Source of the DNA: Arcicella rosea
GTDB lineage: Bacteria; Bacteroidota; Bacteroidia; Cytophagales; Spirosomataceae
Assembly: GCF_014204325.1 (NCBI RefSeq)
Contig: NZ_JACHKT010000032.1
Coordinates: 1-61,382, forward strand
Reading direction: 5' to 3'
DNA length: 61,382 nt
Shown: positions 7,525 through 16,312 of the stretch, piece by piece
How the letters are laid out: the number at the start of each line of letters is the position of its first letter
Numbering within the stretch: the stretch's first letter is position 1
Program-made: the position numbers and the translations under genes
The notes under the pieces: generated by a model
Told to the model about the DNA's origin: nothing
Databases searched by the model: none
What the model saw: the letters and a program-made list of their open reading frames with translations, nothing else

Positions 7525-8835
7525 ATGATACTTTATAGCACAAATCATCAAAGTGATGATGTTTCTTTAGAAGAAGCAGTTTTTAGAGGACTTCCTCCCG
7601 ACAATGGCTTGTATATGCCACACGTTATTCCGACTTTACCCGCTTCTTTTTTTGAAAAGATTGATACGCTTTCAATTTCAGAAATTGCTTTTGAAGTAAG
7701 TAAAGCTTTATTGGGCGACGATATTCCTGAAGAAGATATTAAAACGATAGTAGAAAGAGCGATTGATTTTGATGCTCCTTTGGTTGCTCTTGAAAAAGAT
7801 ACTTACGTTCTAGAATTATTTCATGGGCCGTCAATGGCTTTCAAAGATTTTGGTGCAAGATTCATGGCATCGTTGATGTCTTACTTTTTGCAAAAATCAC
7901 AAAAAGATATTCATATTCTTGTGGCAACATCTGGCGATACCGGCGGAGCAGTGGCACAAGGTTTTTATAAAACGCCGGGCATCAAAGTAACGATTTTGTA
8001 TCCGACTGGAAAAGTATCGGACATTCAGGAAAAACAATTGACTACTTTAGGCGAAAACGTAACAGCTTTAGAAGTAGATGGTACTTTTGACGATTGTCAG
8101 GCTTTGGTGAAAGCTGCCTTTTTGGATAAAGAATTATCTACAAAAATCAATTTAGCTTCTGCCAATTCAATTAATATTAGCCGATTGATTCCTCAATCTT
8201 TCTATTATTTCAATGCTTATGCACAATTGAAAAAAGCTGGCAATACCAAACCAGTCGTTTTCTGTGTGCCAAGTGGAAACTTTGGAAATTTATCAGCAGG
8301 ATTGATTGCTCAGAAAATGGGCTTACCTGTGAAAATGTTTGTGGCTGCTACCAATGTAAATAACATCGTTCCTAAGTATTTAGCTTCTGGCAATTATGAA
8401 CCAAAGCCTTCACAAGAAACCATTTCAAATGCGATGGATGTAGGAAATCCTTCTAATTTTATCAGAATGCGTTTGTTGGCTGGAGATGCTTTCGAAGAAG
8501 TAGTAAAACATATTGCTGGAGATTTCAGTGATGATTCTGCTACCAGAGCAGCCATGAAAGATGTTTATGAAAGAACGCAATACGTAATGTGTCCACATAC
8601 AGCGGTAGCATACTTAGGTTTGAAATCTTATACCGATACTTTGTCAGAAGAAGTAGCAGGCGTGTTGTTATCCACAGCTCATTATGCTAAATTTTTGGAT
8701 GTCGTAGAAGAAACTTTAGGCACATCAGTAGTAGTTCCAGAAAGACTTTCGGCTTTACTTTCTAAAGAAAAAGTAGCCATTCCGATGACGAAGGAGTTTG
8801 GAGATTTTAAGGAATATCTTTTGGGTTTAATTTGA
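7525..8835 (+). CDS. thrC: threonine synthase
   Basis: This PLP enzyme converts O-phosphohomoserine to threonine, the last step of threonine synthesis. I start at the ATG at 7525 (436 residues, MILYSTNHQSDD), because family members begin with this segment; an ATG-like start at 7489 adds twelve unsupported residues. The PLP lysine lies in GPSMAFKDFGARF, the phosphate-binding loop in VATSGDTGGAVAQGF, and a further glycine loop in PSGNFGNLSAG. Homoserine kinase and dehydrogenase are not adjacent, so the gene stands alone here. An 8-bp repeat array begins right at its stop codon. Confidence 0.93.
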   Translation: MILYSTNHQSDDVSLEEAVFRGLPPDNGLYMPHVIPTLPASFFEKIDTLSISEIAFEVSKALLGDDIPEEDIKTIVERAIDFDAPLVALEKDTYVLELFHGPSMAFKDFGARFMASLMSYFLQKSQKDIHILVATSGDTGGAVAQGFYKTPGIKVTILYPTGKVSDIQEKQLTTLGENVTALEVDGTFDDCQALVKAAFLDKELSTKINLASANSINISRLIPQSFYYFNAYAQLKKAGNTKPVVFCVPSGNFGNLSAGLIAQKMGLPVKMFVAATNVNNIVPKYLASGNYEPKPSQETISNAMDVGNPSNFIRMRLLAGDAFEEVVKHIAGDFSDDSATRAAMKDVYERTQYVMCPHTAVAYLGLKSYTDTLSEEVAGVLLSTAHYAKFLDVVEETLGTSVVVPERLSALLSKEKVAIPMTKEFGDFKEYLLGLI

Positions 8836-8983
8836 AGATTTGAGAATTTGAAGATTTGAAAATGATGTAGAAAAAAAGCGAAGCTCTCAAGTAATTTTGA
8901 AAGCCTCGCTTTTTTTTATTAAAAGATTTATATCATTTTCAAATTCTCAAATCTTCAAATTTTCAAATTCCCATATCTTCAAA
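8831..8983. repeat. inverted octamer arrays flanking a terminator
   Basis: Four units of TTTGAAGA/TTTGAGAA type (8831-8862) overlap the thrC stop codon. Six complementary units of TYTTCAAA type follow at 8936-8983. The terminator hairpin lies between the two arms. Confidence 0.85.
8878..8917 (+). terminator. thrC terminator, possibly bidirectional
   Basis: A 13-bp stem (8878-8890 with 8897-8909, two wobble positions) is followed by eight T. A run of A precedes it, so it could also serve the acyl-CoA synthetase gene on the other strand. Confidence 0.8.
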
Positions 8984-8992
8984 TCAAAAAAA

Positions 8993-10765
8993 TCAATTAT
9001 ACATTCCTTCAATCAAATTCTTATAATTATTATGAATGATTTTTCTTTTTAGTTTCAATGTCGGTGTTAATTCACCTGATTCAATGGTGAACAATTTAGG
9101 TAATAATTCTACTTTTTTCACTTGTTCGTATTGAGCAATATTCTTCATCAAATCTTTTACTACTTCATCCAATTTATCTTTTACTTTTTGATTTTTGATA
9201 ATTTGTTCAGGATTGGTATATGAAATTTCATTTCTTGAACACCATTCTTTCAAAGCATTGAATTCTGGTACAATTAAAGCCGAAGGAAATTTTTGTCCCT
9301 CTCCTACTACAATTGCTTGTTCAATCAATACGGCTTCTTTTAATTTATTTTCAATTACTTGTGGTGCAACATATTTCCCTCCAGAAGTTTTGAAAATTTC
9401 TTTCTTACGGTCTGTTATTTTCAGGTAACGACCTTCAAAAAATTCACCAATATCACCTGTATGAAACCAGCCATCCGCATCAATCGCTTCGGCAGTTGCT
9501 TCTGGTTTTTTGTAATAACCTTTCATTACTGATGGCCCTTTTACACAGATTTCACCATCTTCAGCAATTTTTACTTGTAAGTTTGGCAAAACTGTTCCTA
9601 CACAACCCACTCTGAAATCCGATAAAATACTCGAAGAAACCACTGGTGAAGTTTCTGTAAGTCCATAACCTTCAGCAATTGGAATTTCAGCAGCCCAAAA
9701 TACTCTTGACAAACGAGCTTGTAAAGCCGCAGAACCAGAAGCGATGATTTTAATATTTCCGCCCAAAGCTTCTTTCCATTTACTAAAAATCAATTTACGA
9801 GCAATTTTTAGTTGCGTATCGTACCACCAACCCATGTCTTTCATCGGGTCGTATTTCAAACCTAAGTTTAAAGCCCAGAAGAAAAGTTGTTTTTTGATTC
9901 CAGAAAGTTCATAGCCTTTTGCTACAATTTTATCATACACTTTTTCTAATAATCGAGGAACAGTAGCGAATACTTGCGGTTTTACATCTTTTAAATTATC
10001 TGCAATGGTTTCCATACTTTCGGCATAATATACCGAAACGCCATAATACATGTAAACATAAACATCGGTGCGTTCGTAGATATGACAAAGCGGAAGGAAA
10101 CTCAAAGCTTTATCATCCGAACACAATTCTAAATGCTTTCCAATCACCAAACCATCAATATTAGAAACGATGTTATCGTGCGTAAGCATTACTCCTTTGG
10201 GTTTTCCTGTTGTACCAGAAGTATAAATTAATGTTAATAAATCGTCTGGTTGAACAGCAGCTTTGAAAGGTTCAATCTGAGCGAAGTCTTCACCTTTTGA
10301 TGAATCCAATAATTCTGTCCAATGTTTGGCTTCTTTTGTTTTATCAAAAGTATAAATCCCTTCGATGCCAGTTAATACGCTGGTCGCTTCTAATACTTTT
10401 GCTAATAAAGCTTTATCAGAAACAAAAACCAATTTTACTTCTGCATCAGTAAAAATATAACGGTAATCTTCAATCGTAATGGTTGGGTACATCGGTACTA
10501 AAACAGCTCCCAATTGTTGAACACCCAATTCGATAAAATTCCATTCAGGTCTGTTATTAGAAATCAAAGCAATCTTATCATCCTTTTTAACTCCCAATTT
10601 TATTAATCCAATACTTACTTGATTGACGATTTCAATTACTTCAGTAGCACTGTATTTTTTCCATTCGCCTTTTACTTTACTAGCGAAAGTATCATCTTTA
10701 TTGACAGCTAAAACACAATTTGGTAGTAAGTCAAATACTCTGGTAATGTTCGGATTGCTCTTCAT
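8993..10765 (-). CDS. long-chain acyl-CoA synthetase (AMP-forming)
   Basis: The 590-residue enzyme activates fatty acids to acyl-CoA through an acyl-adenylate. Diagnostic motifs are the P-loop-like LIYTSGTTGKPKGVMLTH, the adenylate-binding EGYGLTETSP, WFHTGDIGEF, and the C-terminal lysine region KTSGGKYVAPQ. Length and motif order fit the long-chain acyl-CoA synthetases of the FadD/ACSL type common in Bacteroidota. It has no obvious signal or membrane segment. A TATCTTTG -7 element sits about 76 bases upstream of the start, which suggests its own promoter. Chain-length preference cannot be judged. Confidence 0.9.
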   Translation of the reverse strand: MKSNPNITRVFDLLPNCVLAVNKDDTFASKVKGEWKKYSATEVIEIVNQVSIGLIKLGVKKDDKIALISNNRPEWNFIELGVQQLGAVLVPMYPTITIEDYRYIFTDAEVKLVFVSDKALLAKVLEATSVLTGIEGIYTFDKTKEAKHWTELLDSSKGEDFAQIEPFKAAVQPDDLLTLIYTSGTTGKPKGVMLTHDNIVSNIDGLVIGKHLELCSDDKALSFLPLCHIYERTDVYVYMYYGVSVYYAESMETIADNLKDVKPQVFATVPRLLEKVYDKIVAKGYELSGIKKQLFFWALNLGLKYDPMKDMGWWYDTQLKIARKLIFSKWKEALGGNIKIIASGSAALQARLSRVFWAAEIPIAEGYGLTETSPVVSSSILSDFRVGCVGTVLPNLQVKIAEDGEICVKGPSVMKGYYKKPEATAEAIDADGWFHTGDIGEFFEGRYLKITDRKKEIFKTSGGKYVAPQVIENKLKEAVLIEQAIVVGEGQKFPSALIVPEFNALKEWCSRNEISYTNPEQIIKNQKVKDKLDEVVKDLMKNIAQYEQVKKVELLPKLFTIESGELTPTLKLKRKIIHNNYKNLIEGMYN

Positions 10766-10840
10766 GACGATCTTCGTTTAATCAATACACTTTCAATATA
10801 AAATACAATTAAAACCCTATATTTTACAATAAGATTTAAG

Positions 10841-10848
10841 CAAAGATA
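10841..10848 (-). promoter_or_regulatory. predicted -7 element of the acyl-CoA synthetase gene
   Basis: TATCTTTG on the minus strand matches the Bacteroidota TAnnTTTG element. No TTTG is found at the ideal -33 spacing. Confidence 0.4.
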
Positions 10849-10956
10849 ACAAGATTAACTAAATCAAAATAGTATGCACGCATAATATTTTTACTATTTT
10901 TTATACTTTTTATCATAATTTCAAAAAAATGTCATCATTGTAATTTCTCTATTTGT

Positions 10957-12030
10957 TTACTCATTTACAATCTGAATGATTTCTTTTCTACCATCAGAGA
11001 AAAAATAAATTAATTCTACATCGTTTGTATTATTGTCATTCAAGATAAAGTAACCTTTTTCAGTTGTACCATCATTTACGAATTTTCCTTCAAATCTTGC
11101 TCCATACTGAAAATAGTAGATTCCATTTCCTTCTCTTTTTCCAGCTTTATATTCGCCTTCAAACATTTTTGTTCCATCTGGATAATATTGAATTCCATAA
11201 CCATCTCTTTTTCCATTTTTCCACATTCCTTGATAACTTCCTTGTGTTCTATGTACAAAAAGCCCTTCTCCATCTTTACAATCTCCTGAAACACATCCTG
11301 TTTTTTTCAAAGAAGATTCTATTGGTGAAATTGGTTTACTTTCAATTAATGAAATACTTTTAAAAGATTCTTCATTATCTGATTGAACTTTGGGTTGATT
11401 ATTTTTAGGTTCTCTTGATACTTCTATTTGTTTTTCGGTATCTGCTTCTTCCCAACCTTTTTTGATGGCTAATAATCTTTGAGATTTTGGAGGATGTGTT
11501 GAAGTAACATTTTCTTCCTGAAAATAAATAATAGCTTGTTGGGCTTGTGCTAAAGTTGCTCCCATCTGATGTAACCAAAATCCAGAAAAGTAATCAGCTT
11601 CCAGTTCTTTTTCTGGTCGGCTACCTTCTTTATCAATCGTGTGAAAATTGGCGTGATGTCCGATTTCATGTGCCAAAATAGAAATTGCCGCCCAGTCAGT
11701 TTGGGCAGTGCGTTCTACTCTGTTCAAAAAGTCACGGTCATAAATGATATAAGGCTGCCCATTGATAATCGTAGCAAAACAATTATCTGTGTTTGAACAT
11801 TGCATTACTTTGAACTTACTATGGAACTGTCCCATCTTTTTGGCAAACTTTCCGATTACTTCCGCAGCATGACTTTCAGAAGCATAACCTAACGGTTGTG
11901 GACAAATGTCTTGAGGGATTACTTTTTTACCAAAATAATTACAAGCAAAAACAATTTGTTTATCCTGAGCAGAAAGCTCATAAATAGAAAAAAGAGAAAC
12001 AAAAATGAATAGAGAGAAGAGCTTTTTCAT
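10957..12030 (-). CDS. M48-type metalloprotease with C-terminal MORN repeats
   Basis: The start at 12030 gives a 357-residue product with a clear signal peptide (MKKLFSLFIFVSLFS, cut after SAQ). A zinc-protease domain follows with HEIGHH in AISILAHEIGHHANF and the third-ligand region ELEADYFSGF, as in the M48 family. A short linker then leads to about four MORN-like repeats of the form GxGxxxYxDGxxxxGxxxxG (for example KRDGYGIQYYPDG). The domain pairing suggests an exported, envelope-associated protease tethered by MORN repeats. The longer open frame upstream (to 12090) adds 20 residues before this signal peptide and is not favoured. Confidence 0.78.
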   Translation of the reverse strand: MKKLFSLFIFVSLFSIYELSAQDKQIVFACNYFGKKVIPQDICPQPLGYASESHAAEVIGKFAKKMGQFHSKFKVMQCSNTDNCFATIINGQPYIIYDRDFLNRVERTAQTDWAAISILAHEIGHHANFHTIDKEGSRPEKELEADYFSGFWLHQMGATLAQAQQAIIYFQEENVTSTHPPKSQRLLAIKKGWEEADTEKQIEVSREPKNNQPKVQSDNEESFKSISLIESKPISPIESSLKKTGCVSGDCKDGEGLFVHRTQGSYQGMWKNGKRDGYGIQYYPDGTKMFEGEYKAGKREGNGIYYFQYGARFEGKFVNDGTTEKGYFILNDNNTNDVELIYFFSDGRKEIIQIVNE

Positions 12031-12162
12031 GGTTATTTTACTTGATAGTGAATAAATCAGAGGAAAGAAAGCAAAATAAAACCAGACCATTTCAACAATG
12101 GTTTTTACAAATTTTATTTAAAGCAATCAAGTAAAGTTAAATCATGTGTTAGGATTTAGCAT

Positions 12163-12171
12163 TTATCCACA
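12163..12171 (+). promoter_or_regulatory. DnaA-box-like site (TTATCCACA)
   Basis: This is an exact match to TTATnCACA in the gap between the M48 and TPR genes. It is one of six exact matches between 12.1 and 16.4 kb. Confidence 0.4.
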
Positions 12172-12203
12172 AAAAAAGCCTGTAAGTGGATAAGCTTACA
12201 GGC
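12171..12203 (-). terminator. terminator of the TPR gene
   Basis: A perfect 9-bp stem (12178-12186 with 12195-12203) is followed on the minus strand by seven T. Confidence 0.8.
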
Positions 12204-12226
12204 CTGATAACAATACGTTTAGGTAA

Positions 12227-14059
12227 TTAATTTATTGTATCACCTCTTAAATTTCTAAATCTTTTTCTAGCTTCTGCACTATAAATACTTCCGGGATACC
12301 TTATCAACAATTCTTGATACAATTTCATAGCTTTCGTTGATTGATTCAATACTTCTTGATAGGTTTTGGCTAGAAGATAAAGAGCATCATCACCTTTAAT
12401 ATCGTGTGGAAAATTCTGGATGACAAATTCTAAATCTTTTACTCCTTTTTCCACATTTCCTTGTTTCAAGTAAATATTGGCCCTGAGGAATATCAAATCA
12501 TCCATGATAGGATTTCCACGATATACTTTTTCTATTTCGACCAATTTAGCGATGGCTTCATCATTTCTATGTTGAAAAAGTAAAAGTTCAATGGCTGAAT
12601 AATCTTTCAAAGCAGCTTCTGTACTATCAAAGCCAGTGTTTTCTTGAATGAGTAAACTCAACTCCATCGCATCGTTTGCAATTTCACGGGTTGTGGCTTG
12701 TTTTAAAATATCCAGTACTTCTTTTGATAATTCAAAATCGCCTCTGAAATAAGCCAATTTAGCATTACGCAATTTTGCTTCGTAGCCCATAGGACTATCC
12801 TTTTGTGATTTTTCTACTTGTGAATAAAGTAAGGTAGCTTCCCAAGGTTCTGATTTTAATAAGAAAATATCTCCTAAATCTAGTTTACATTTATCCACAA
12901 AGATTTGGTCATTGTTGGCAAGTTTGATAGCTTTTTCTAAAACAGCAATGGCGGTATCTTTTTCATTCAAGTAAAAAGCATACAAAAGTCCTTTACTTCT
13001 TAATGCTTCCAAAGTTCTTTGGTTTGTTCCAAGGTCTTCAAGCATTTTAGTGTATTCAGCAATGAGTAAACGAATATCAGATTGATTGATTGGATACGTA
13101 GTTTTGATTACTTCTTCTTTAGCATTAATCAACATTCTTCTCCACAATGGATAATTCTGATGTCTTGGATATTCTTTAATCAAGTATTCAAAGATTTTAC
13201 CTGAGTTAACAAAGTCTTTATTTTGATGTGCCATAAAGCCCAATTCTGTAACCTGAGCTCCTTCTTTTCTGTAGCGTTTATCCAATGCTCTTGCCTGAAC
13301 AAAAGCTTTATAAAAGTCTTTTTTCTGAACCAAATGCCAGATTAAAATATCGGTGTAATAAGAAGTCTGTGGATATTTCTGAACTTTTGCGTAGAGTATT
13401 TTTTCTAATTCTTCTATTTCTTTGTCTTCCTTCAACTCATCCTGAAGGATTGACTGCACCATTTCTTGATTTTCAGTCACTAAACCAAACTTCAAGTACT
13501 CTTCTATCATTTCTGTCACTTTGCCTTGCATACGAAACAAATTGGCTAACTGCACAGCGTATTTATCTTCCGACTTTCCGAAAACCCTAGATACCTCAAT
13601 CGTTTGTATAGCTAATTCGGTTTGTTGTTGTTGAACAAAGTAATTCACCAAATCCATCATTTCATCGTCGTTGGCTTTTACTTTATCAATGGCTAAATCA
13701 TAATTCTTTTTTGATTCTTCTTTCTTTTCAGTGGCTTGGTAAAGTCTTCCTAAGTCAACTAAATATTTAGCTTGCTTACTTTCAGAATTTTTGATTTGTC
13801 TTTTAACGAACTTTTCAGCCTCGTCCCAATTTTTCAGTTTAATCAAAGTTTCCAAATAAGGTTTATAAATATCTTTTGCGGTTTCTTTGTTCTTAGCCAA
13901 TTTCTGAAAAATGGTTCTTGCTTTTTCATACTCTCCAGCTTTCAGGTATTCAACTCCCAACTGAGCATCCTGACTGAAAACTTCAAAAGAACTCATCAAG
14001 ACAAAACATAAGCAAAGAGCCTTCAAAAAAGTTTTCAACAACATCTTATATTTAATCAT
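12227..14059 (-). CDS. exported TPR-repeat protein
   Basis: This 610-residue protein has an N-terminal signal peptide (KTFLKALCLCFVLMSS) and is otherwise a long array of tetratricopeptide repeats, such as GVEYLKAGEYEKARTIFQ near the start and KGDDALYLLAKTYQEV near the end. The C-terminal repeats resemble those of YbgF/BamD-like outer-membrane assembly factors. A periplasmic scaffold role is therefore plausible but unproven. An internal ATG at 14044 is an equally good start because the signal peptide is complete either way. It has its own terminator. The gap upstream of it carries the DnaA-box-like cluster. Confidence 0.75.
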   Translation of the reverse strand: MIKYKMLLKTFLKALCLCFVLMSSFEVFSQDAQLGVEYLKAGEYEKARTIFQKLAKNKETAKDIYKPYLETLIKLKNWDEAEKFVKRQIKNSESKQAKYLVDLGRLYQATEKKEESKKNYDLAIDKVKANDDEMMDLVNYFVQQQQTELAIQTIEVSRVFGKSEDKYAVQLANLFRMQGKVTEMIEEYLKFGLVTENQEMVQSILQDELKEDKEIEELEKILYAKVQKYPQTSYYTDILIWHLVQKKDFYKAFVQARALDKRYRKEGAQVTELGFMAHQNKDFVNSGKIFEYLIKEYPRHQNYPLWRRMLINAKEEVIKTTYPINQSDIRLLIAEYTKMLEDLGTNQRTLEALRSKGLLYAFYLNEKDTAIAVLEKAIKLANNDQIFVDKCKLDLGDIFLLKSEPWEATLLYSQVEKSQKDSPMGYEAKLRNAKLAYFRGDFELSKEVLDILKQATTREIANDAMELSLLIQENTGFDSTEAALKDYSAIELLLFQHRNDEAIAKLVEIEKVYRGNPIMDDLIFLRANIYLKQGNVEKGVKDLEFVIQNFPHDIKGDDALYLLAKTYQEVLNQSTKAMKLYQELLIRYPGSIYSAEARKRFRNLRGDTIN

Positions 14060-14496
14060 AATAATTTTTATTTAATTTTTAAAGAAAAGAAAACTATTAC
14101 TTCTATTATACTGTGGATATGTTGAAGAGTATTGTGAAACATTATTTTCACGGCTGATTGTTAATATCGAATTTGTTATCAACATTTCAGATACACTTAT
14201 CAACACATAACTAATTGATTTATAGTACACATTTAATTAATTAACATTTATGTGCATAACTTTAATCATTTTCTCAACATTGTCAACATTCAATATTTAT
14301 GTGGTTAACATGTCTTAAAAATCGGGATAAAATCGATAGTTTTCCACTTTTCAAAAAGCCCATTTTTACTTTCCACAATGAGGTGTTTTCTTTCCACAAA
14401 AATGAAGGGTGAAAAACAACTACTTTTCCACTTTTTTGAACGACTATTTGCCCTATTTTGGTACTTATCCACATAAGGTTGACCAGTTTTCTGATT
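14060..14496. other. AT-rich gap with DnaA-box-like cluster (possible oriC, unproven)
   Basis: This 437-base gap holds no gene. It has exact TTATnCACA matches at 14251-14259 (reverse, TGTGCATAA) and 14465-14473 (TTATCCACA). One-mismatch sites lie at 14112-14120, 14176-14184 and 14197-14205. Several CTTTCCAC repeats lie between 14340 and 14440. Further exact boxes lie nearby at 12163, 12891, 16151 and 16302. The density is well above the rest of the window, where I found three. Gene orientation does not switch here, which argues against an active chromosome origin. Confidence 0.35.
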
Positions 14497-16131
14497 TTAG
14501 TCAATTGTGAAATCATTTCCAGAAAGGACAAAGTTTTGTTTCAGCTTTATCTTGTTCGGATTGTAGATAATTTTTTCGGGAAGCGTATTGGTCTGAATAT
14601 CGCCTTCATCCCAGCGAGCATTTTGATTTTCATCCACAATTAATCTTAGATAATAAATACCCGCTTTTAGAAAGGCGAATTCGTATTTTAAAAGGTTGTC
14701 CACTTTTCGAACTACCTCATTTCTTTCATTCATCAATTCGATGAAAAAATGTTTCTTATTCGGATTTTTCACTTCACCTTCAATGATGCCATAATTTTCT
14801 GGATCACGAATTGGATGATTAGCTTCGTACTTTGAAGTTGTATCATTTTCAAGTGAGATAAATGCTTCTTTTTGCAACCTTACTCTTACAAATTCCTTTG
14901 GATTTTTATCATCTTTTTGAATGATAAGTTTCGTTTTATCTTGATTCCATTTAATATCTTTTTCAGTAATTGGTACTTTAATCAAAGTATCATTCATGAT
15001 TTCAATTTTATTCAAATCGTATTTTATAATAGATTTTGTAAAATTGATAGTGTAGCCAACATCTTTCAAATCGATGTCTTCATTATTACTTGGACTTACT
15101 TTGAAACTGAATTCTTCTTTTATACTTTCATCCTTTTTACCTTTTACTCTAAATTTTATTTTTTGGTCATGTGTAAAAATTCTATCAAGAGAATCCGTTA
15201 CAGAAATTTTCACTTTTACAGTATCCGCAGAATTGTTGATTGTATTATAAATTCTAAGATTTTTTGCATCTATTTGTTGATAAGCGAGCGTATCTTTTCT
15301 ACCAAGAAAATCAATTTTGACATTTTTAATACCACGATTGTATTCTATATAATAATAGCCTGATGTATTTCTTGTCTTAAATACTTTGTTTGGACTTTTA
15401 TCCATTTTGGCAATGTTGATTTCTAGGTTAGATAAATTACTTTTTAAGTCAATTGTATCTTTTACAAAGCCTATCATTTCTTTGGCTTCTTCATATAAAA
15501 GATTACTATTTGCATCAGTAATTGCGAAAAATCTATATTTTCCTGAAGCTACATTTTCAATTTTAAAAACTCCAGAACTATCCGTTTTAGTGAAATAATA
15601 TGGTTTTACTTTTTTAGGATTTAGCGTATCCGTGTAATTATATAAACCCACATTAATATCCAAGACTGGTTTGTTCGTTAGAGGATTAAAAACTTTTCCA
15701 CTCACACTCATAGAATCTATGATATTACCAGTACTAAAAACCAATCTGATATTTTTAGCAATATTTCTTTCAGTAATATCTTTAATGGCATTTCTAAAAT
15801 TTAAACTATAAGTAGTATTTGGTTTGAAAGGTTTATCGAAAGTAAGTCGAACTCCTTTTGGTAATGCTTTGCTTTCATAAGTCCCTTCAATATTTGGTGT
15901 GATTAATAATTGCTGTTGAATATTATCAATACTTACGTATTCATTGAATTCGACTTGTACTAATCTTCCTGAAAAATTGATGGCTTGATTGTTCGGAAAT
16001 GTTTTTACGATTACGGGTGAGAGCGTATCTTTTTTACCGCCAGTAGGTGCTACGATTTGGGCACAACTAAACAGCATTTCAATGAGTATAAAACTTAAAA
16101 AACTTATCAAGACTAAATTCTTCACTTTCAT
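14497..16131 (-). CDS. Ig-like (Big_5 type) domain lipoprotein
   Basis: The 544-residue protein has a lipoprotein signal with lipobox LFSC (Cys23). A bacterial Ig-like domain follows (about residues 35-135), with the characteristic VEFNEYVSIDNIQQQLLITP and YSLNFRNAIKDITERN segments. A carnosine/carboxypeptidase-regulatory-like beta-sandwich comes next (about 145-230, SGVFKIENVASGKYRFFAI). The remainder is beta-rich. Proteins of this layout are common surface lipoproteins in Bacteroidota and often sit near mnmG; no biochemical role is known to me. It is expressed in the same direction as its neighbours, with about 180 bases to the methyltransferase. Confidence 0.75.
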   Translation of the reverse strand: MKVKNLVLISFLSFILIEMLFSCAQIVAPTGGKKDTLSPVIVKTFPNNQAINFSGRLVQVEFNEYVSIDNIQQQLLITPNIEGTYESKALPKGVRLTFDKPFKPNTTYSLNFRNAIKDITERNIAKNIRLVFSTGNIIDSMSVSGKVFNPLTNKPVLDINVGLYNYTDTLNPKKVKPYYFTKTDSSGVFKIENVASGKYRFFAITDANSNLLYEEAKEMIGFVKDTIDLKSNLSNLEINIAKMDKSPNKVFKTRNTSGYYYIEYNRGIKNVKIDFLGRKDTLAYQQIDAKNLRIYNTINNSADTVKVKISVTDSLDRIFTHDQKIKFRVKGKKDESIKEEFSFKVSPSNNEDIDLKDVGYTINFTKSIIKYDLNKIEIMNDTLIKVPITEKDIKWNQDKTKLIIQKDDKNPKEFVRVRLQKEAFISLENDTTSKYEANHPIRDPENYGIIEGEVKNPNKKHFFIELMNERNEVVRKVDNLLKYEFAFLKAGIYYLRLIVDENQNARWDEGDIQTNTLPEKIIYNPNKIKLKQNFVLSGNDFTID

Positions 16132-16150
16132 GTTAATATGTTGAAAACTT

Positions 16151-16310
16151 TGTGGATAAAATGGATACTAATGTTTAAATAACTATAATAAGGACTTACT
16201 TATCCCAAAATTGCTTAAAAAAATTGGTTTATCGAAATGTTGACCATTTTGCAAAAAGAAACCCTCAGCGTTTGATAAACTCTGAGGGTTGTGGAAAAGT
16301 GTGTGAATAA
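16151..16310 (-). promoter_or_regulatory. two further DnaA-box-like sites
   Basis: TGTGGATAA (16151-16159) and TGTGAATAA (16302-16310) are exact reverse matches to TTATnCACA. Both lie in the 181-base gap between the methyltransferase and Ig-like genes. Confidence 0.4.
16250..16290 (-). terminator. methyltransferase terminator
   Basis: A 9-bp stem (AACCCTCAG, 16260-16268, with 16282-16290) is followed on the minus strand by a T-rich run. Confidence 0.75.
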
Positions 16311-16312
16311 TG

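Noticed and set aside
14060-14496. firm annotation of oriC
   Set aside because: Box density supports it, but the genes on the right side run mostly on the minus strand and there is no dnaA or skew evidence, so it is kept only as a hypothesis.
14872-15363. 163-codon plus-strand open frame opposite the Ig-like lipoprotein gene
   Set aside because: It lies wholly inside a well-supported minus-strand gene and is rich in Phe and Ile, as expected for an antisense frame of AT-rich coding DNA.
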